A DNA stretch of 64,000 nucleotides. Origin: Aquiluna sp. (GTDB lineage Bacteria > Actinomycetota > Actinomycetes > Actinomycetales > Microbacteriaceae). How positions within the stretch are numbered: position 1 is the first letter of the stretch; each line of letters begins with the position of its first letter. The DNA is taken from positions 1 to 64,000 of the forward strand of contig JAPKCK010000004.1 of the NCBI GenBank assembly GCA_028822985.1. Reading direction: 5' to 3'. Positions 30,457 through 40,043 of this stretch are shown in pieces. A program made the translations under genes and the position numbers. The notes beneath the pieces are model-generated. The model was not told the origin of the DNA. It saw only the letters and a list, made by a program, of their open reading frames with translations, and did not search any database.

Positions 30457-31572
30457 CTAGCTGTCGCTCATGATCAACTTGGCAAGACTCTCGATTGTGG
30501 TGCAGCCAAGGTACTTGCCTTTTCGGTCCGTAACACAAGCCATTCCGACTGAGGACTGAAGCATGACTGTCAATGCATCCTGCAAGGTGTCCTCGGGCTG
30601 AAGGTCAACGGTTACTGGTCGGCCAGATTTCTCAATCGGCTGAGTAGTGCGGTTCAGAGCGCGCTCGTCGATCCATCTCAGTGGTCGACCCGAACCGTCA
30701 AGCAGAAGAGCAACTTGATCCGGGGATTCCTGAAGGGTCTTTAACGCTTCCTCACGCAAAACTGGCGAGGTAAGGGTTGGCACCTGGTGCAGGTCAATGT
30801 CGCTTACCTTCTTCAAGGTAAGTCCCTTCAAAATTGCGCCTGAGCCCAAGAAGCTCTCCACAAACTCATCAGCTGGGTGAGCCAAGATTGCCTCTGGTGT
30901 GTCCAGCTGGGCAATCTCAGAACCCTCGCGAAGAATCGCAATTCGATTACCCATCTTGATTGCCTCGTCGATGTCGTGTGTAACAAAAACAATCGTCTTT
31001 TTAACTTCTTGTTGAAGTCTCAAGAACTCGTTCTGAAGTCGGTCTCGGGTGATTGGGTCGATTGCACCAAAGGGCTCATCCATCAAAAGCACATCGGGGT
31101 CCGCGGCTAGCGCCCTGGCAACACCGATTCTTTGAGCCTGGCCACCAGAAAGTTCCTTCGGGTAACGATCCCGGTAAGTTTCTGGATCCATGGAAACAAG
31201 TTCCAACAGCTCATCGACTCGCGCACTTATTTTGTCCTTGCTCCAACCTAGAAGCTGTGGCACGGTTGCGATGTTCTCGGCAATGGTGCGGTGTGGGAAT
31301 AGACCGACCTGCTGAATTACGTAACCGATTTTCCTTCTCAGCTCAGACGGGTTTACTTCAGTTACATCCTCGCCGTCAATAAACATGCGGCCCGAGGTTG
31401 GCTCTATTAGGCGGTTTATCAACCTAAGAGTTGTGCTCTTACCGCAACCGGATGGTCCGACCAGCACAAGAACCTCGCCGCGCATGACCTCCAGAGTCAA
31501 GTTGCGCACCGCTGGATCGCCTGTGCCGTAAGACTTGCTTACGTTTTCTAAACGAATTAATACTTCACTCAT
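30457..31572 (-). CDS. Osmoprotectant ABC transporter ATPase with CBS domains
   Basis: GPSGCGKSTTLRLINRLIEPTSG, LSGGQAQRIGVARAL; C-terminal CBS-like region. Confidence 0.92.
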   Translation of the reverse strand: MSEVLIRLENVSKSYGTGDPAVRNLTLEVMRGEVLVLVGPSGCGKSTTLRLINRLIEPTSGRMFIDGEDVTEVNPSELRRKIGYVIQQVGLFPHRTIAENIATVPQLLGWSKDKISARVDELLELVSMDPETYRDRYPKELSGGQAQRIGVARALAADPDVLLMDEPFGAIDPITRDRLQNEFLRLQQEVKKTIVFVTHDIDEAIKMGNRIAILREGSEIAQLDTPEAILAHPADEFVESFLGSGAILKGLTLKKVSDIDLHQVPTLTSPVLREEALKTLQESPDQVALLLDGSGRPLRWIDERALNRTTQPIEKSGRPVTVDLQPEDTLQDALTVMLQSSVGMACVTDRKGKYLGCTTIESLAKLIMSDS

Positions 31573-32225
31573 CGAATACCCTTCGAGATTGTGGCCGCTC
31601 GTAGGGCCTGGAGAACTACGTCAATAACTAGAGCTAGTACTAGACACAACAGCGTGCCCAGCCAGATGGACTCCAGAGAATTTGGTAGCGGCAGTCTTGC
31701 AAGGCCGCTCTTTATAAAGTCACCAAGTCCGCCACCGGCGACCAGAGTGGCGAGTGATGCAATTCCAACAGTCAACATCGATGAAACCCTTATGCCGGCC
31801 AATATCACGGGCCAAGCAAGAGGAAGTTCCACCTTGATTAGAACTTGAATGGGCGAAAGGCCCATTCCTTTTGCTGCGTCTAAGATCCCCGGGTCGATGC
31901 CGTCGAGCCCTGTAATCGTGTTACGCAAGATAGGCAACAGCGAGTAGAGGAACAGCGCGATGAAGGAAGGCGCGAAGCCAAGCCCTACCAGTGGAATGAA
32001 GATTACAAATAGTGCAAGGGCTGGGATGGTCAAGAAGACCGAAGCGATGGCTAAAGCCAGCTCCTTAGCCACAGTACTGCGCCTGGTTACGACGCCGGCG
32101 ACGATGGCAAAAAAGCCAGCCGTCACCAGCACCGTAATCACATACCAAGTGTGTTGCGCTAGACCTTCTAAAACTTGCTCTTGTCGAGAAAGCGCGAAGT
32201 CAATCAGTCTTAATAGAAAGTCCAT
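31569..32225 (-). CDS. Osmoprotectant ABC transporter permease
   Basis: ILDAAKGMGLSPIQVLIKVELPLAWPVILAGIRVSSMLTVGIASL. Confidence 0.88.
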   Translation of the reverse strand: MDFLLRLIDFALSRQEQVLEGLAQHTWYVITVLVTAGFFAIVAGVVTRRSTVAKELALAIASVFLTIPALALFVIFIPLVGLGFAPSFIALFLYSLLPILRNTITGLDGIDPGILDAAKGMGLSPIQVLIKVELPLAWPVILAGIRVSSMLTVGIASLATLVAGGGLGDFIKSGLARLPLPNSLESIWLGTLLCLVLALVIDVVLQALRAATISKGIR

Positions 32226-32232
32226 AGGGTTC

Positions 32233-33219
32233 TTAGTCGATCAAGCCTTCAGAAACCAGGTATTCCCTGGCTACAACGCCTGAGTCCTGACCTTCAGCCG
32301 AGACATAGCCGTTTAGCTCTGCCATGCGGACGTTGGTCAACGGAGCAAGGATTGCATTGATGATTGCATCAAAAGCATCTGGTGCTTCGTTGTACTTGTC
32401 CTGGCCCATGGTTCCGGAAACGTTGTAAAGGATGTTGACGCCTGGATCTTCAACAAGAGTCAGACCTAGGGCTGGGATACGACCGTCGGTAGCGTAAACC
32501 TCACCGAAGTCACAGTTATTAGCTGATGTCTCGGTGTAGATAATTCCAGTGTCAAGAATCCGCTGCTGGCTGTCAGGCAAAGTGATCCCTGAGTGGTTCT
32601 CAGTCAAGATCAGTCCGTCTGGACGGGATGGGAATTCAGACTCCATGCAAACAACTGCATCTGGGTTTGCCTGTGTGTACTCCATCATGCTGGTCAATGT
32701 GAATGCCCCACCATTTGCCTCAGTTACTGCTGGGCTGGATGCGAATCCATAAGTGTTATTGAACGGTGAACGTCCAACCCAAACAATGCCGTTCTCGGAA
32801 AGGTCAAGAGCTGCAACCTCAGGAGTCAGTACATCTGGGTCGAAGCTTGGGTCTTCCTGTCCTAGGTGGACAGCCCATCCGGTTCCGTTGTACTCCATGT
32901 ATATGTCTATGTCGCCAGACTCAAGTGCTGCACGGGCAACGCTAGTTCCACCAAGGTTTACCTTGTTGTCAACTGTTGCGCCGGCCTCTTCAAGAGCAGC
33001 AACTAGCATTTCGCCAAGAATCAGCTGCTCGTCGAAGTCTTTTGAACCAACCGTAATGTCAATACCGGAAAGGTCATAAGCACCGATTATCGAAGTTGCA
33101 GCTTCGGTTCCGGCTGTGGTCTCTGTCTCTGTCTCTGTCTCGGCTGCTGCACAGCCTGCAAGCACTAGGGCCGCTGTGGCGCCAACTGCCAACATTGAGA
33201 ATGTTTTGCTTTTAATCAT
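32233..33219 (-). CDS. Osmoprotectant ABC transporter substrate-binding lipoprotein (OpuAC/ProX-like)
   Basis: Lipobox VLAGC; ITVGSKDFDEQLILGEMLVAALEEAGATVDNKVNLGGT. Start moved to MIKSKTF. Confidence 0.9.
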   Translation of the reverse strand: MIKSKTFSMLAVGATAALVLAGCAAAETETETETTAGTEAATSIIGAYDLSGIDITVGSKDFDEQLILGEMLVAALEEAGATVDNKVNLGGTSVARAALESGDIDIYMEYNGTGWAVHLGQEDPSFDPDVLTPEVAALDLSENGIVWVGRSPFNNTYGFASSPAVTEANGGAFTLTSMMEYTQANPDAVVCMESEFPSRPDGLILTENHSGITLPDSQQRILDTGIIYTETSANNCDFGEVYATDGRIPALGLTLVEDPGVNILYNVSGTMGQDKYNEAPDAFDAIINAILAPLTNVRMAELNGYVSAEGQDSGVVAREYLVSEGLID

Positions 33220-33300
33220 AATTTCTCCTATGTAGGTTTCACACAAGGCTAGACAAGCCAATTGTCCTAGTCGAATAGTGTTGAGCATGCGTCAACTAGC

Positions 33301-34155
33301 GTGTATATTAAGAGTATGAGAACCCACACATCGGGCTTAGCCAGGGACCTTGAGGTCCTTGAGGTCCTCTCTTTTGCCGAGGCTTTTACCAACGGCGGTC
33401 TGGGCGTCAACCGAGTCGCGGAACTGACAGAGCGCGACAAGGGTCAAATTTCGAGGGTGCTAAAAACGCTCGCGTCAAGCGGTCTGGTTGATCGTGACGA
33501 TAAGACTCTGCGTTATTCACTTGGTCCAAGGCTTTACTCGATGGCCATGCGCACAAAGGAAGCACACCTGGCGCTTCTGTCCGAACCGAGGCTGTTTGAG
33601 TTGGTTGCCCAGACCCAAGAAACTGCGCACCTGAACGTATTGCGCGGTGGTCGCGTGCTAACCACTAAGACCGTCGTGGCTGCACAGGCTCTCCGACGTT
33701 CCGGCTGGGATGGCATCGTGAGTGCGGCCGGGAGCACTGCATCCGGCCGGGTTATGTTGGCAGGTCTCAGTGACGAGGAAATAGAGCTTTGGTGGATGGA
33801 GCACGCTCAGGATGATCCACTGCCAGCGCTCCAAACCGCCTTCACAAAACCGCTTGAGCCAATCAACCGCAAAGTAAAGCGGCAGTTACCGGCCAAGAAC
33901 ATTAAGGCATTCCTAAAAATACTGCATGGAGTAAGGGATCTTGGCTACGCGATAAGCGATGGCGAGTTTCAACCTGGAATCGTTGATGCAGCGGCTCCGG
34001 TCAGGGACTCAAGCAACATTATTGTGGCGGCGATAAGCACTGGTGTCCCGAAAGAGCGAATAGGCAATCAGTTTGATCCGCTCGGTCAGATGGTTTCTGG
34101 CGCAGCTCTTCGTTTTTCCACCGACCTTGGAGCACCAATTATTGGCCCCGCTTAG
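33301..34155 (+). CDS. IclR-family transcriptional regulator
   Basis: N-terminal wHTH (GVNRVAELTERDKGQISRVLKTLASSGLVDRDD); divergent from the osmoprotectant operon. Confidence 0.87.
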   Translation: MYIKSMRTHTSGLARDLEVLEVLSFAEAFTNGGLGVNRVAELTERDKGQISRVLKTLASSGLVDRDDKTLRYSLGPRLYSMAMRTKEAHLALLSEPRLFELVAQTQETAHLNVLRGGRVLTTKTVVAAQALRRSGWDGIVSAAGSTASGRVMLAGLSDEEIELWWMEHAQDDPLPALQTAFTKPLEPINRKVKRQLPAKNIKAFLKILHGVRDLGYAISDGEFQPGIVDAAAPVRDSSNIIVAAISTGVPKERIGNQFDPLGQMVSGAALRFSTDLGAPIIGPA

Positions 34156-34168
34156 TAAAATTGTAGAC

Positions 34169-34984
34169 ATGAGCAACGTTGCTATCATCACTGGCGCAGG
34201 ATCCGGCTTCGGCCTTGGCCTGGCTAAAAAGCTGTTGAGCGAAGACTGGATTGTCTATGGTGCAGACATTTCCCCCGGCGGTCTTGCTCTGCTGAAGTCA
34301 ATTGGAGCGCTCCCTCTAAAAGTGAATGTCACAAGTGACAGTCAGGTTGCCGCCGGAGTTAAGAAGGTAATCAAGGAACAGGGTCGTATCGACGTCTTGG
34401 TTGCGAATGCCGGTTACGGCTCCTTTTCTTCTGTCGAAGAAACCACCAGCGAGCAGGTCCGAGCGATTTTCGATGTAAATGTGTTTGGGGTTGAGCGCTT
34501 TGTGAAAGCAGTGCTGCCGCAAATGCGGAAGCAGGGTTCTGGCCGAATTATCGCAACAACTTCCGTTGTTGCTCACGTTTCTCTTGTTGGACTTGGTTGG
34601 TATTCCGGAACCAAGCACGCAGTCAGAGCCATGACCAATGCTCTGCGTCAAGAGGTGCGTCACCTAGGGATTCGAGTATCAACGGTCGAACCAGGAACCT
34701 CTAAAACCGGTTTCGGCGCTCTGGCATTCGAAACATTAGACAAGTCAAGATCGATAAGCGACTACGACGGGGTAATGCGAGGGCTAAACAAGTGGCTCGG
34801 TGGTCTCTATCGAGTTTCGCCCGGACCAAAGACGGTTATAAATAAACTTCATCGCGCTGCAACAGCCAAGAGGCCACGGGCCCACTACCCCGGGAGCTGG
34901 GACGTAGTTGCACTAAAGCTTGCCTTTTACCTATTGCCCAGAAAAACCTTGGATGCTCTGGTGCTATGGCTCGCCAAACACTGA
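34169..34984 (+). CDS. Short-chain dehydrogenase/reductase
   Basis: ITGAGSGFGLGLAKKL, NAGYGSF, YSGTKHAV. Start set at MSNVAIITG. Confidence 0.9.
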   Translation: MSNVAIITGAGSGFGLGLAKKLLSEDWIVYGADISPGGLALLKSIGALPLKVNVTSDSQVAAGVKKVIKEQGRIDVLVANAGYGSFSSVEETTSEQVRAIFDVNVFGVERFVKAVLPQMRKQGSGRIIATTSVVAHVSLVGLGWYSGTKHAVRAMTNALRQEVRHLGIRVSTVEPGTSKTGFGALAFETLDKSRSISDYDGVMRGLNKWLGGLYRVSPGPKTVINKLHRAATAKRPRAHYPGSWDVVALKLAFYLLPRKTLDALVLWLAKH

Positions 34985-35340
34985 ATCAAGTCGGATCAAA
35001 GGTCGTCATTGGCGCCTTTTTGGTTTCCGGCGCCTTTCACTTGATTGCACCGTCCCAGTTCATGCCGCTGCTACCGGATTGGACGCCATACCCCTTGGTG
35101 TTGGTGTATTTATCCGGCATCGCTGAGCTATTGGCCGCTGTCGGCCTGATTGCAAAATTGCGTTGGGCACCAATTTTCACAGGCCTCGTGCTTCTGGCAG
35201 TGTGGCCGGCGAACTGGTGGGTAGCGATCGAAGCTACCAACGATGCCGAAATAGCGACTGCAGTGATTGCCTGGTTGCGATTACCTCTTCAATTGCCACT
35301 GATTTACTGGGCGCTAAAGTCCCCTGTGAAAAAAAGATAG
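34966..35340 (+). CDS. DoxX-like small membrane protein
   Basis: Four-TM pattern with YLSGIAELLAAVGLIAKLRWAPIFTGLVLLAVWPANW. Confidence 0.75.
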   Translation: MARQTLNQVGSKVVIGAFLVSGAFHLIAPSQFMPLLPDWTPYPLVLVYLSGIAELLAAVGLIAKLRWAPIFTGLVLLAVWPANWWVAIEATNDAEIATAVIAWLRLPLQLPLIYWALKSPVKKR

Positions 35341-35382
35341 CCCTCTAAAAACCGGGCTTTTATGCAAATAACAAGCATTCGG

Positions 35383-35453
35383 AGCGAGCGACGGGAATCG
35401 AACCCGCACCACCAGCTTGGGAAGCTGGAGTTCTACCATTGAACTACGCTCGC
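35383..35453 (-). tRNA. tRNA-Gly(CCC)
   Basis: GCGAGCG acceptor stem; anticodon arm CCAGC-TTCCCAA-GCTGG on minus strand. Confidence 0.92.
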
Positions 35454-35459
35454 GAGACT

Positions 35460-36761
35460 TTAGAGTCTAGCTCTTGGCCTGAGTCGGAAATTGCCGGCTA
35501 GACGGCTTCGCTTTCCAGTTCTACCTAGCGGCTCTAGTTCGGCAAACGGACCGGCACTTTTGGCCGCTAGCAACACCAGAAGCACCCAACCAGCCTCGAT
35601 TAGCAGCCTAGATTCTGAAATCGACTGGGCAGCAATAACCAAGAAAATAAACAACGGGAAGAGATAAAGCGGGTTCGTGTGACGAACGGCCACCGTCCAA
35701 AGCCTCACGAACGTAACAGCCAAAAGCCAAACCAAAAGACAAAGGCCCACGACTCCCAGCTGCATGAATATGTCCAAATAAGCATTGTGGGCCTGATACA
35801 TAGGGACCCCGTTCATGACAATTAGGCCCTCGTAAGGTGCCACTCCAGGAACCCAGTAACCGATCCAGCCCCAACCAAAACCTGGTTTCTGCCAGATCAA
35901 GGTCAAAACCTCGGACCAGATTAGGAACCTGCCGGAAGCATCTGGACTCTTACCCAAGAGGTCAAAGACTGCCGAAAGGTTAATCACTATCGAAGCCACC
36001 GCCAATCCTGCGATGGCACCGGCGCTCCAGTAGATCTGGTGTCTAATCTGCCGAGATCTTCCTTCAGCGAGAATTGCGATGATTGCCGCAAACCCAATGA
36101 TTACAACTGCGAGTGTCATGCTCGCACTTTGAGACAAGACCGCGAGCAAAACAGCTAGACCAAGAGAAATTACCGGGATCAGCCTTTTTCGGCTGGTCAC
36201 AATCGCTTCCACTAGAAACAGCAACGCACCTAACACCGCGGTGAAGGCAAGTAGGTTTGCGTTTCCAACAATGCCCTGTATCCGGCCCCCGTCAAACAGG
36301 TTTCCTTGGCTCCAGTAGTAGGCAGCGTATGGCACAGTGTCGCCCTCAAAGTTAGGAAATAGGGGGATTACCGGCCCTGTGATGCCGGCAAATAGCTCAA
36401 AAACTAGAGAAGTTCCGAGAATGAAGCGAATTAGGTTTGAAAGAATATTTAGTAGCTGCCGCCAACTAAATTGACTGGCTAAAAACAGGGCAAATAACGT
36501 TGCGCTTATCTGCAAGCCGGTCATCATAAAACTTGCACCAAGATACGAGGACCAGGTCAGGCTCAACATCATCCACCCGAGTAGTAACACCAAGGCAGTC
36601 GGCATTATCCGAATCAATTCCACCGGCTTAGATACTGAGAGCGCATAGATGCTGGCCAGAGTGACCATTACTACCACGACAGACCAGCCACCCCAACCAA
36701 TCGAATAACGAACGGCGTCACCGGCTAGGGCTAAAAATAAGCCCGGGTAGGCCAGCCACAC
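35460..36761 (-). CDS. O-antigen ligase/polymerase-like membrane protein
   Basis: Polytopic protein; Wzy_C-type region GFGWGWIGYWVPGVAPYEG...AHNAYLDIFMQLGVVGL. Confidence 0.82.
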   Translation of the reverse strand: MWLAYPGLFLALAGDAVRYSIGWGGWSVVVVMVTLASIYALSVSKPVELIRIMPTALVLLLGWMMLSLTWSSYLGASFMMTGLQISATLFALFLASQFSWRQLLNILSNLIRFILGTSLVFELFAGITGPVIPLFPNFEGDTVPYAAYYWSQGNLFDGGRIQGIVGNANLLAFTAVLGALLFLVEAIVTSRKRLIPVISLGLAVLLAVLSQSASMTLAVVIIGFAAIIAILAEGRSRQIRHQIYWSAGAIAGLAVASIVINLSAVFDLLGKSPDASGRFLIWSEVLTLIWQKPGFGWGWIGYWVPGVAPYEGLIVMNGVPMYQAHNAYLDIFMQLGVVGLCLLVWLLAVTFVRLWTVAVRHTNPLYLFPLFIFLVIAAQSISESRLLIEAGWVLLVLLAAKSAGPFAELEPLGRTGKRSRLAGNFRLRPRARL

Positions 36762-36902
36762 CCCAGCTCGGTACTTTTGAGAGTGGGAGCCGACGGGGAT
36801 TCTGATCGGCTGAGTTATTGGAATCGAATTGGTAATTTAATGCTCACTTGGTGGCGGTTTTTTGTATCAGAGTGTCAAGAATACCGCCCTAAACTACAAA
36901 GC

Positions 36903-37922
36903 ATGAAACTACCTGAGCCAATTATTGTCGACCCGCAGTCCGTGCCGAGCCTGAGCTGGGGAATCATTGGACCGGGCCGGATCGCCGAGACGTTTGTAGC
37001 GGCCACTCAAAAGCACACTTCGCAGCGGTTTATTGGGGTCGCCTCAAGAACTTCGGGCCGAGCCCAGGAGTTCGCAACCAAATTCAATATCCCGAAGACC
37101 TTCGCAAACTACCAGGACCTTGTGGCTGATAAAGAGATCGATGCCGTTTACATATCAAGCCATATGTCCGATCACTTCGAGCACGCAATGCTCGCGATCA
37201 AAGCCGGAAAAAGCATTCTGGTTGAAAAGCCGATTACATACTTGCCTGAGGAGGCAGAGCAAATTTTCGCCGCAGCAAGACAGGCCAAGGTGCTCGCAAT
37301 GGAGGCCATGTGGACAAGGTATCTACCCCAGTCCACTATCTTGAGGCAGCTTCTAGCATCCGGCGACCTTGGAAAGCCGGAACTGCTAACAGCCAGCTTT
37401 TGCGCGGACAACCGGGCTGTTGAAAGACTCTGGAAACCAGGTGGCGGCGGAATAGTGTTCGACATGGGTATCTACCCGATCGCCCTTGCTCAGGAAATGC
37501 TTGGGGAGCCAAGCTCCATCGTCGCTACCGGCAGAGTTAGGCCCGACGGCATGGATGAGGAGAGTTACAGCCTTTTGAATTACGAATCTGGTGCCAGGGC
37601 GTCACTGACCATGTCAGGCGTTGCGACCCTCCCTATGCTTGCAAGCTGCTCCTTTGAAAACGCAGTGATTTCTTTGGGTGAACCGTTCTTCGTGCCATCA
37701 AGCATCAGCCTAAAAACCAAGGACTTTTATCCAGAACAGACCAACTGGGTCGATGAGTCTGGAATTGCCGGCCATGAGGGCCTCAGCTATCAGGCAACCT
37801 GGTTTGCTAAGTACCTGTCCGAAGGCAAATTCGAATCCGATGTCCATACCCACGCTCAGACAGTAGACAACATCAGAACGGCCTTTGAGATAACCAAGCA
37901 GATCGGCGCGAAGCCCTTCTAG
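36903..37922 (+). CDS. Gfo/Idh/MocA family oxidoreductase
   Basis: WGIIGPGRIAETFV Rossmann start; SILVEKPITYLPEEAEQIF. Confidence 0.9.
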   Translation: MKLPEPIIVDPQSVPSLSWGIIGPGRIAETFVAATQKHTSQRFIGVASRTSGRAQEFATKFNIPKTFANYQDLVADKEIDAVYISSHMSDHFEHAMLAIKAGKSILVEKPITYLPEEAEQIFAAARQAKVLAMEAMWTRYLPQSTILRQLLASGDLGKPELLTASFCADNRAVERLWKPGGGGIVFDMGIYPIALAQEMLGEPSSIVATGRVRPDGMDEESYSLLNYESGARASLTMSGVATLPMLASCSFENAVISLGEPFFVPSSISLKTKDFYPEQTNWVDESGIAGHEGLSYQATWFAKYLSEGKFESDVHTHAQTVDNIRTAFEITKQIGAKPF

Positions 37923-40039
37923 CCGCTAATCCCAACAATCATTGGGTCATGGAAGGTTCCGCCGAAAGCTCGCTCTGAGGCTCCAGTGCGATCAAGGTAA
38001 GGGGTAATTCCGCCAAGGTGGAATGGCCAAGCGGCACCCATGATCATGCCTAAGTCGATGTCCTGAGCCGACTGGACAACGCCCTCATCGAGCATCAGCT
38101 TCACTTCTTTGGCAAGACCTAGGTTTACGGATTCAAAGATTTCTTCGCTAGTGCGACCCTTACCTGCGCCATTGCCAACGATTTCCATTGCTTTTTTGTC
38201 GTAGCCCTTGATGTTTCCCTTTGCATCCCGGTCAAGTAGCTTGCCGTATTCGGCCAGCTTGTGAAGGTTCGCACTCGCGTAAAACCTGTCGCTGCTAAAA
38301 GCATGCATCGAATCGAGCACGTGGGCCCCAACCTTTAGGCCCACTAGTTCTAGCAAGTCGAAAGGATTCATTGGGAGACCAAGTGGCGCAATTGCTTCTG
38401 AGACCTGCTCGAAAGAGGCGCCCTCATCAACAGCCCGCATTGCTTCTCCGAGCAAATACCCAAGCAGCCTGTTCACGACAAACCCTGCCGAGTCAGAGGT
38501 GATTACGGCAGTCTTTCTTAGGTTTTTAGCAACATTCATGGCAGTTGCAACCGCTTGGTCCGAAGATTTAGGTGCTCTGACTACCTCAACCAGCGGCATT
38601 ACTGCGACCGGGTTGAAGAAATGAAAACCAACTACCCGCTCTGGGTGGACCAGCTTGGAACCGATTTCAGCGACCGATAGTGAGGAGGTGTTGGTTGCCA
38701 AAATGCAGTTTTCGCTGACGTGTTTTTCCAGCTCTGCAAACACTTCTTGCTTAATCTTGAGCTCCTCAAACACCGCCTCGATAACCCAGTCGCAATCGCT
38801 AAAGGCCGCGTAATCCAAAGATCCAGAAAGATTGCCGGCGTAGCGATTTCGATCATCGCCCGAAAGCCTGCCTTTTTCGACCAACTTGTCTAGCTCTCCG
38901 ATTATGTAGGACAGGCCTTTGTCGATTCGCTCCTGAGAGACATCGGTTATTACCACCGGTATTTCAAGTCTCCGCAAAAACAAAAGTGCGAACTGCGAAG
39001 CCATTAGACCGGCGCCAAGAACGCCAACCTTTGTTACCGGAACTGCCAAAGTCTTATCCGGAGCTCCCGAGGGCTTCTTCGCGTGCTTTTGAACCAGGTT
39101 AAAAGCGTAGATCGACGCGTGGAATTGGTCGGAGGCACTCAGGTCTTCAATGGCCTGGTCTTCCCTAGTGAAAGCATCTTTCTTGGTCCCAGATTTTGCC
39201 GCATCAATCAAATCAAGCGCCACGTATGGCGACAGCGGAACGGAACCGAGTTTTTGCCGAACGGTTTTTCTAGCGATTGCAACAGCCGGCGACCAAATGG
39301 TCGCCTTTTCAACCTTGCCCGGCTCGTTCTTGCGCTTTACCTTCTTGCCGCCCAACACATCGTCGGCCCAATCCAGTGACTGCTCCAAAAACCTCGGTGA
39401 ATCAAACATCACATCGGCAATGCCAAGCTCCAGGGCTTCGGCAGGCTTCAGCATCCGGTTTTGCTTTAAAGGATTTTCAATTATTACCTTCAGTGCATTT
39501 CTGATCCCAATTAGGTTAGGCAGCAAATATGCGCCTCCCCAACCCGGAATCAACCCGAGGAAAACCTCGGGTAGTGCAATTGCCGGCGCAGCTTGATTCA
39601 CGGTTCGATAATGCGCATTCAGGGCAACCTCGAGCCCGCCGCCAAGAGCAAGACCGTTGATGAACACGAAGCTCGGGACTCCTAAATCAGACAACTTATC
39701 CAGCGCCCAGTGACCCATTTCGCCTATTAGGCGCCCGGAGTGGCGGTCTTTTAGGCCTTGGACCTTGGTTAGATCAACCCCGGCGGCTAAGTAGTAAGGC
39801 TTTCCGGTAACTGCAACTGCATGAATCTCTTTGTTTGCGGCACGTTTTTTGAGCTCGTCAAGTGTTCCAGCAAACTCCAACAGCGTGTGTGGCCCGAGTG
39901 TATTCGGCCGGGTGTGGTCCTTGCCGTTATCCAGGGTTATGAGCGCAATCACACGACCTGAACGCAAAGTTACGTCAGAGACAAACGAATGGCTGATGAT
40001 TTCATCGGTGTCCGTAAGTAGCGGTGCGAAGTCCTGCAT
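37919..40039 (-). CDS. fadB: Bifunctional enoyl-CoA hydratase/3-hydroxyacyl-CoA dehydrogenase
   Basis: Crotonase (FINGLALGGGLEVALNAHYR) plus HCDH (GVLGAGLMASQFALLFLRR; VGFHFFNPVAVMPLVEVV). Start at MQDFAPLL. Confidence 0.92.
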   Translation of the reverse strand: MQDFAPLLTDTDEIISHSFVSDVTLRSGRVIALITLDNGKDHTRPNTLGPHTLLEFAGTLDELKKRAANKEIHAVAVTGKPYYLAAGVDLTKVQGLKDRHSGRLIGEMGHWALDKLSDLGVPSFVFINGLALGGGLEVALNAHYRTVNQAAPAIALPEVFLGLIPGWGGAYLLPNLIGIRNALKVIIENPLKQNRMLKPAEALELGIADVMFDSPRFLEQSLDWADDVLGGKKVKRKNEPGKVEKATIWSPAVAIARKTVRQKLGSVPLSPYVALDLIDAAKSGTKKDAFTREDQAIEDLSASDQFHASIYAFNLVQKHAKKPSGAPDKTLAVPVTKVGVLGAGLMASQFALLFLRRLEIPVVITDVSQERIDKGLSYIIGELDKLVEKGRLSGDDRNRYAGNLSGSLDYAAFSDCDWVIEAVFEELKIKQEVFAELEKHVSENCILATNTSSLSVAEIGSKLVHPERVVGFHFFNPVAVMPLVEVVRAPKSSDQAVATAMNVAKNLRKTAVITSDSAGFVVNRLLGYLLGEAMRAVDEGASFEQVSEAIAPLGLPMNPFDLLELVGLKVGAHVLDSMHAFSSDRFYASANLHKLAEYGKLLDRDAKGNIKGYDKKAMEIVGNGAGKGRTSEEIFESVNLGLAKEVKLMLDEGVVQSAQDIDLGMIMGAAWPFHLGGITPYLDRTGASERAFGGTFHDPMIVGISG

Positions 40040-40043
40040 CTTT

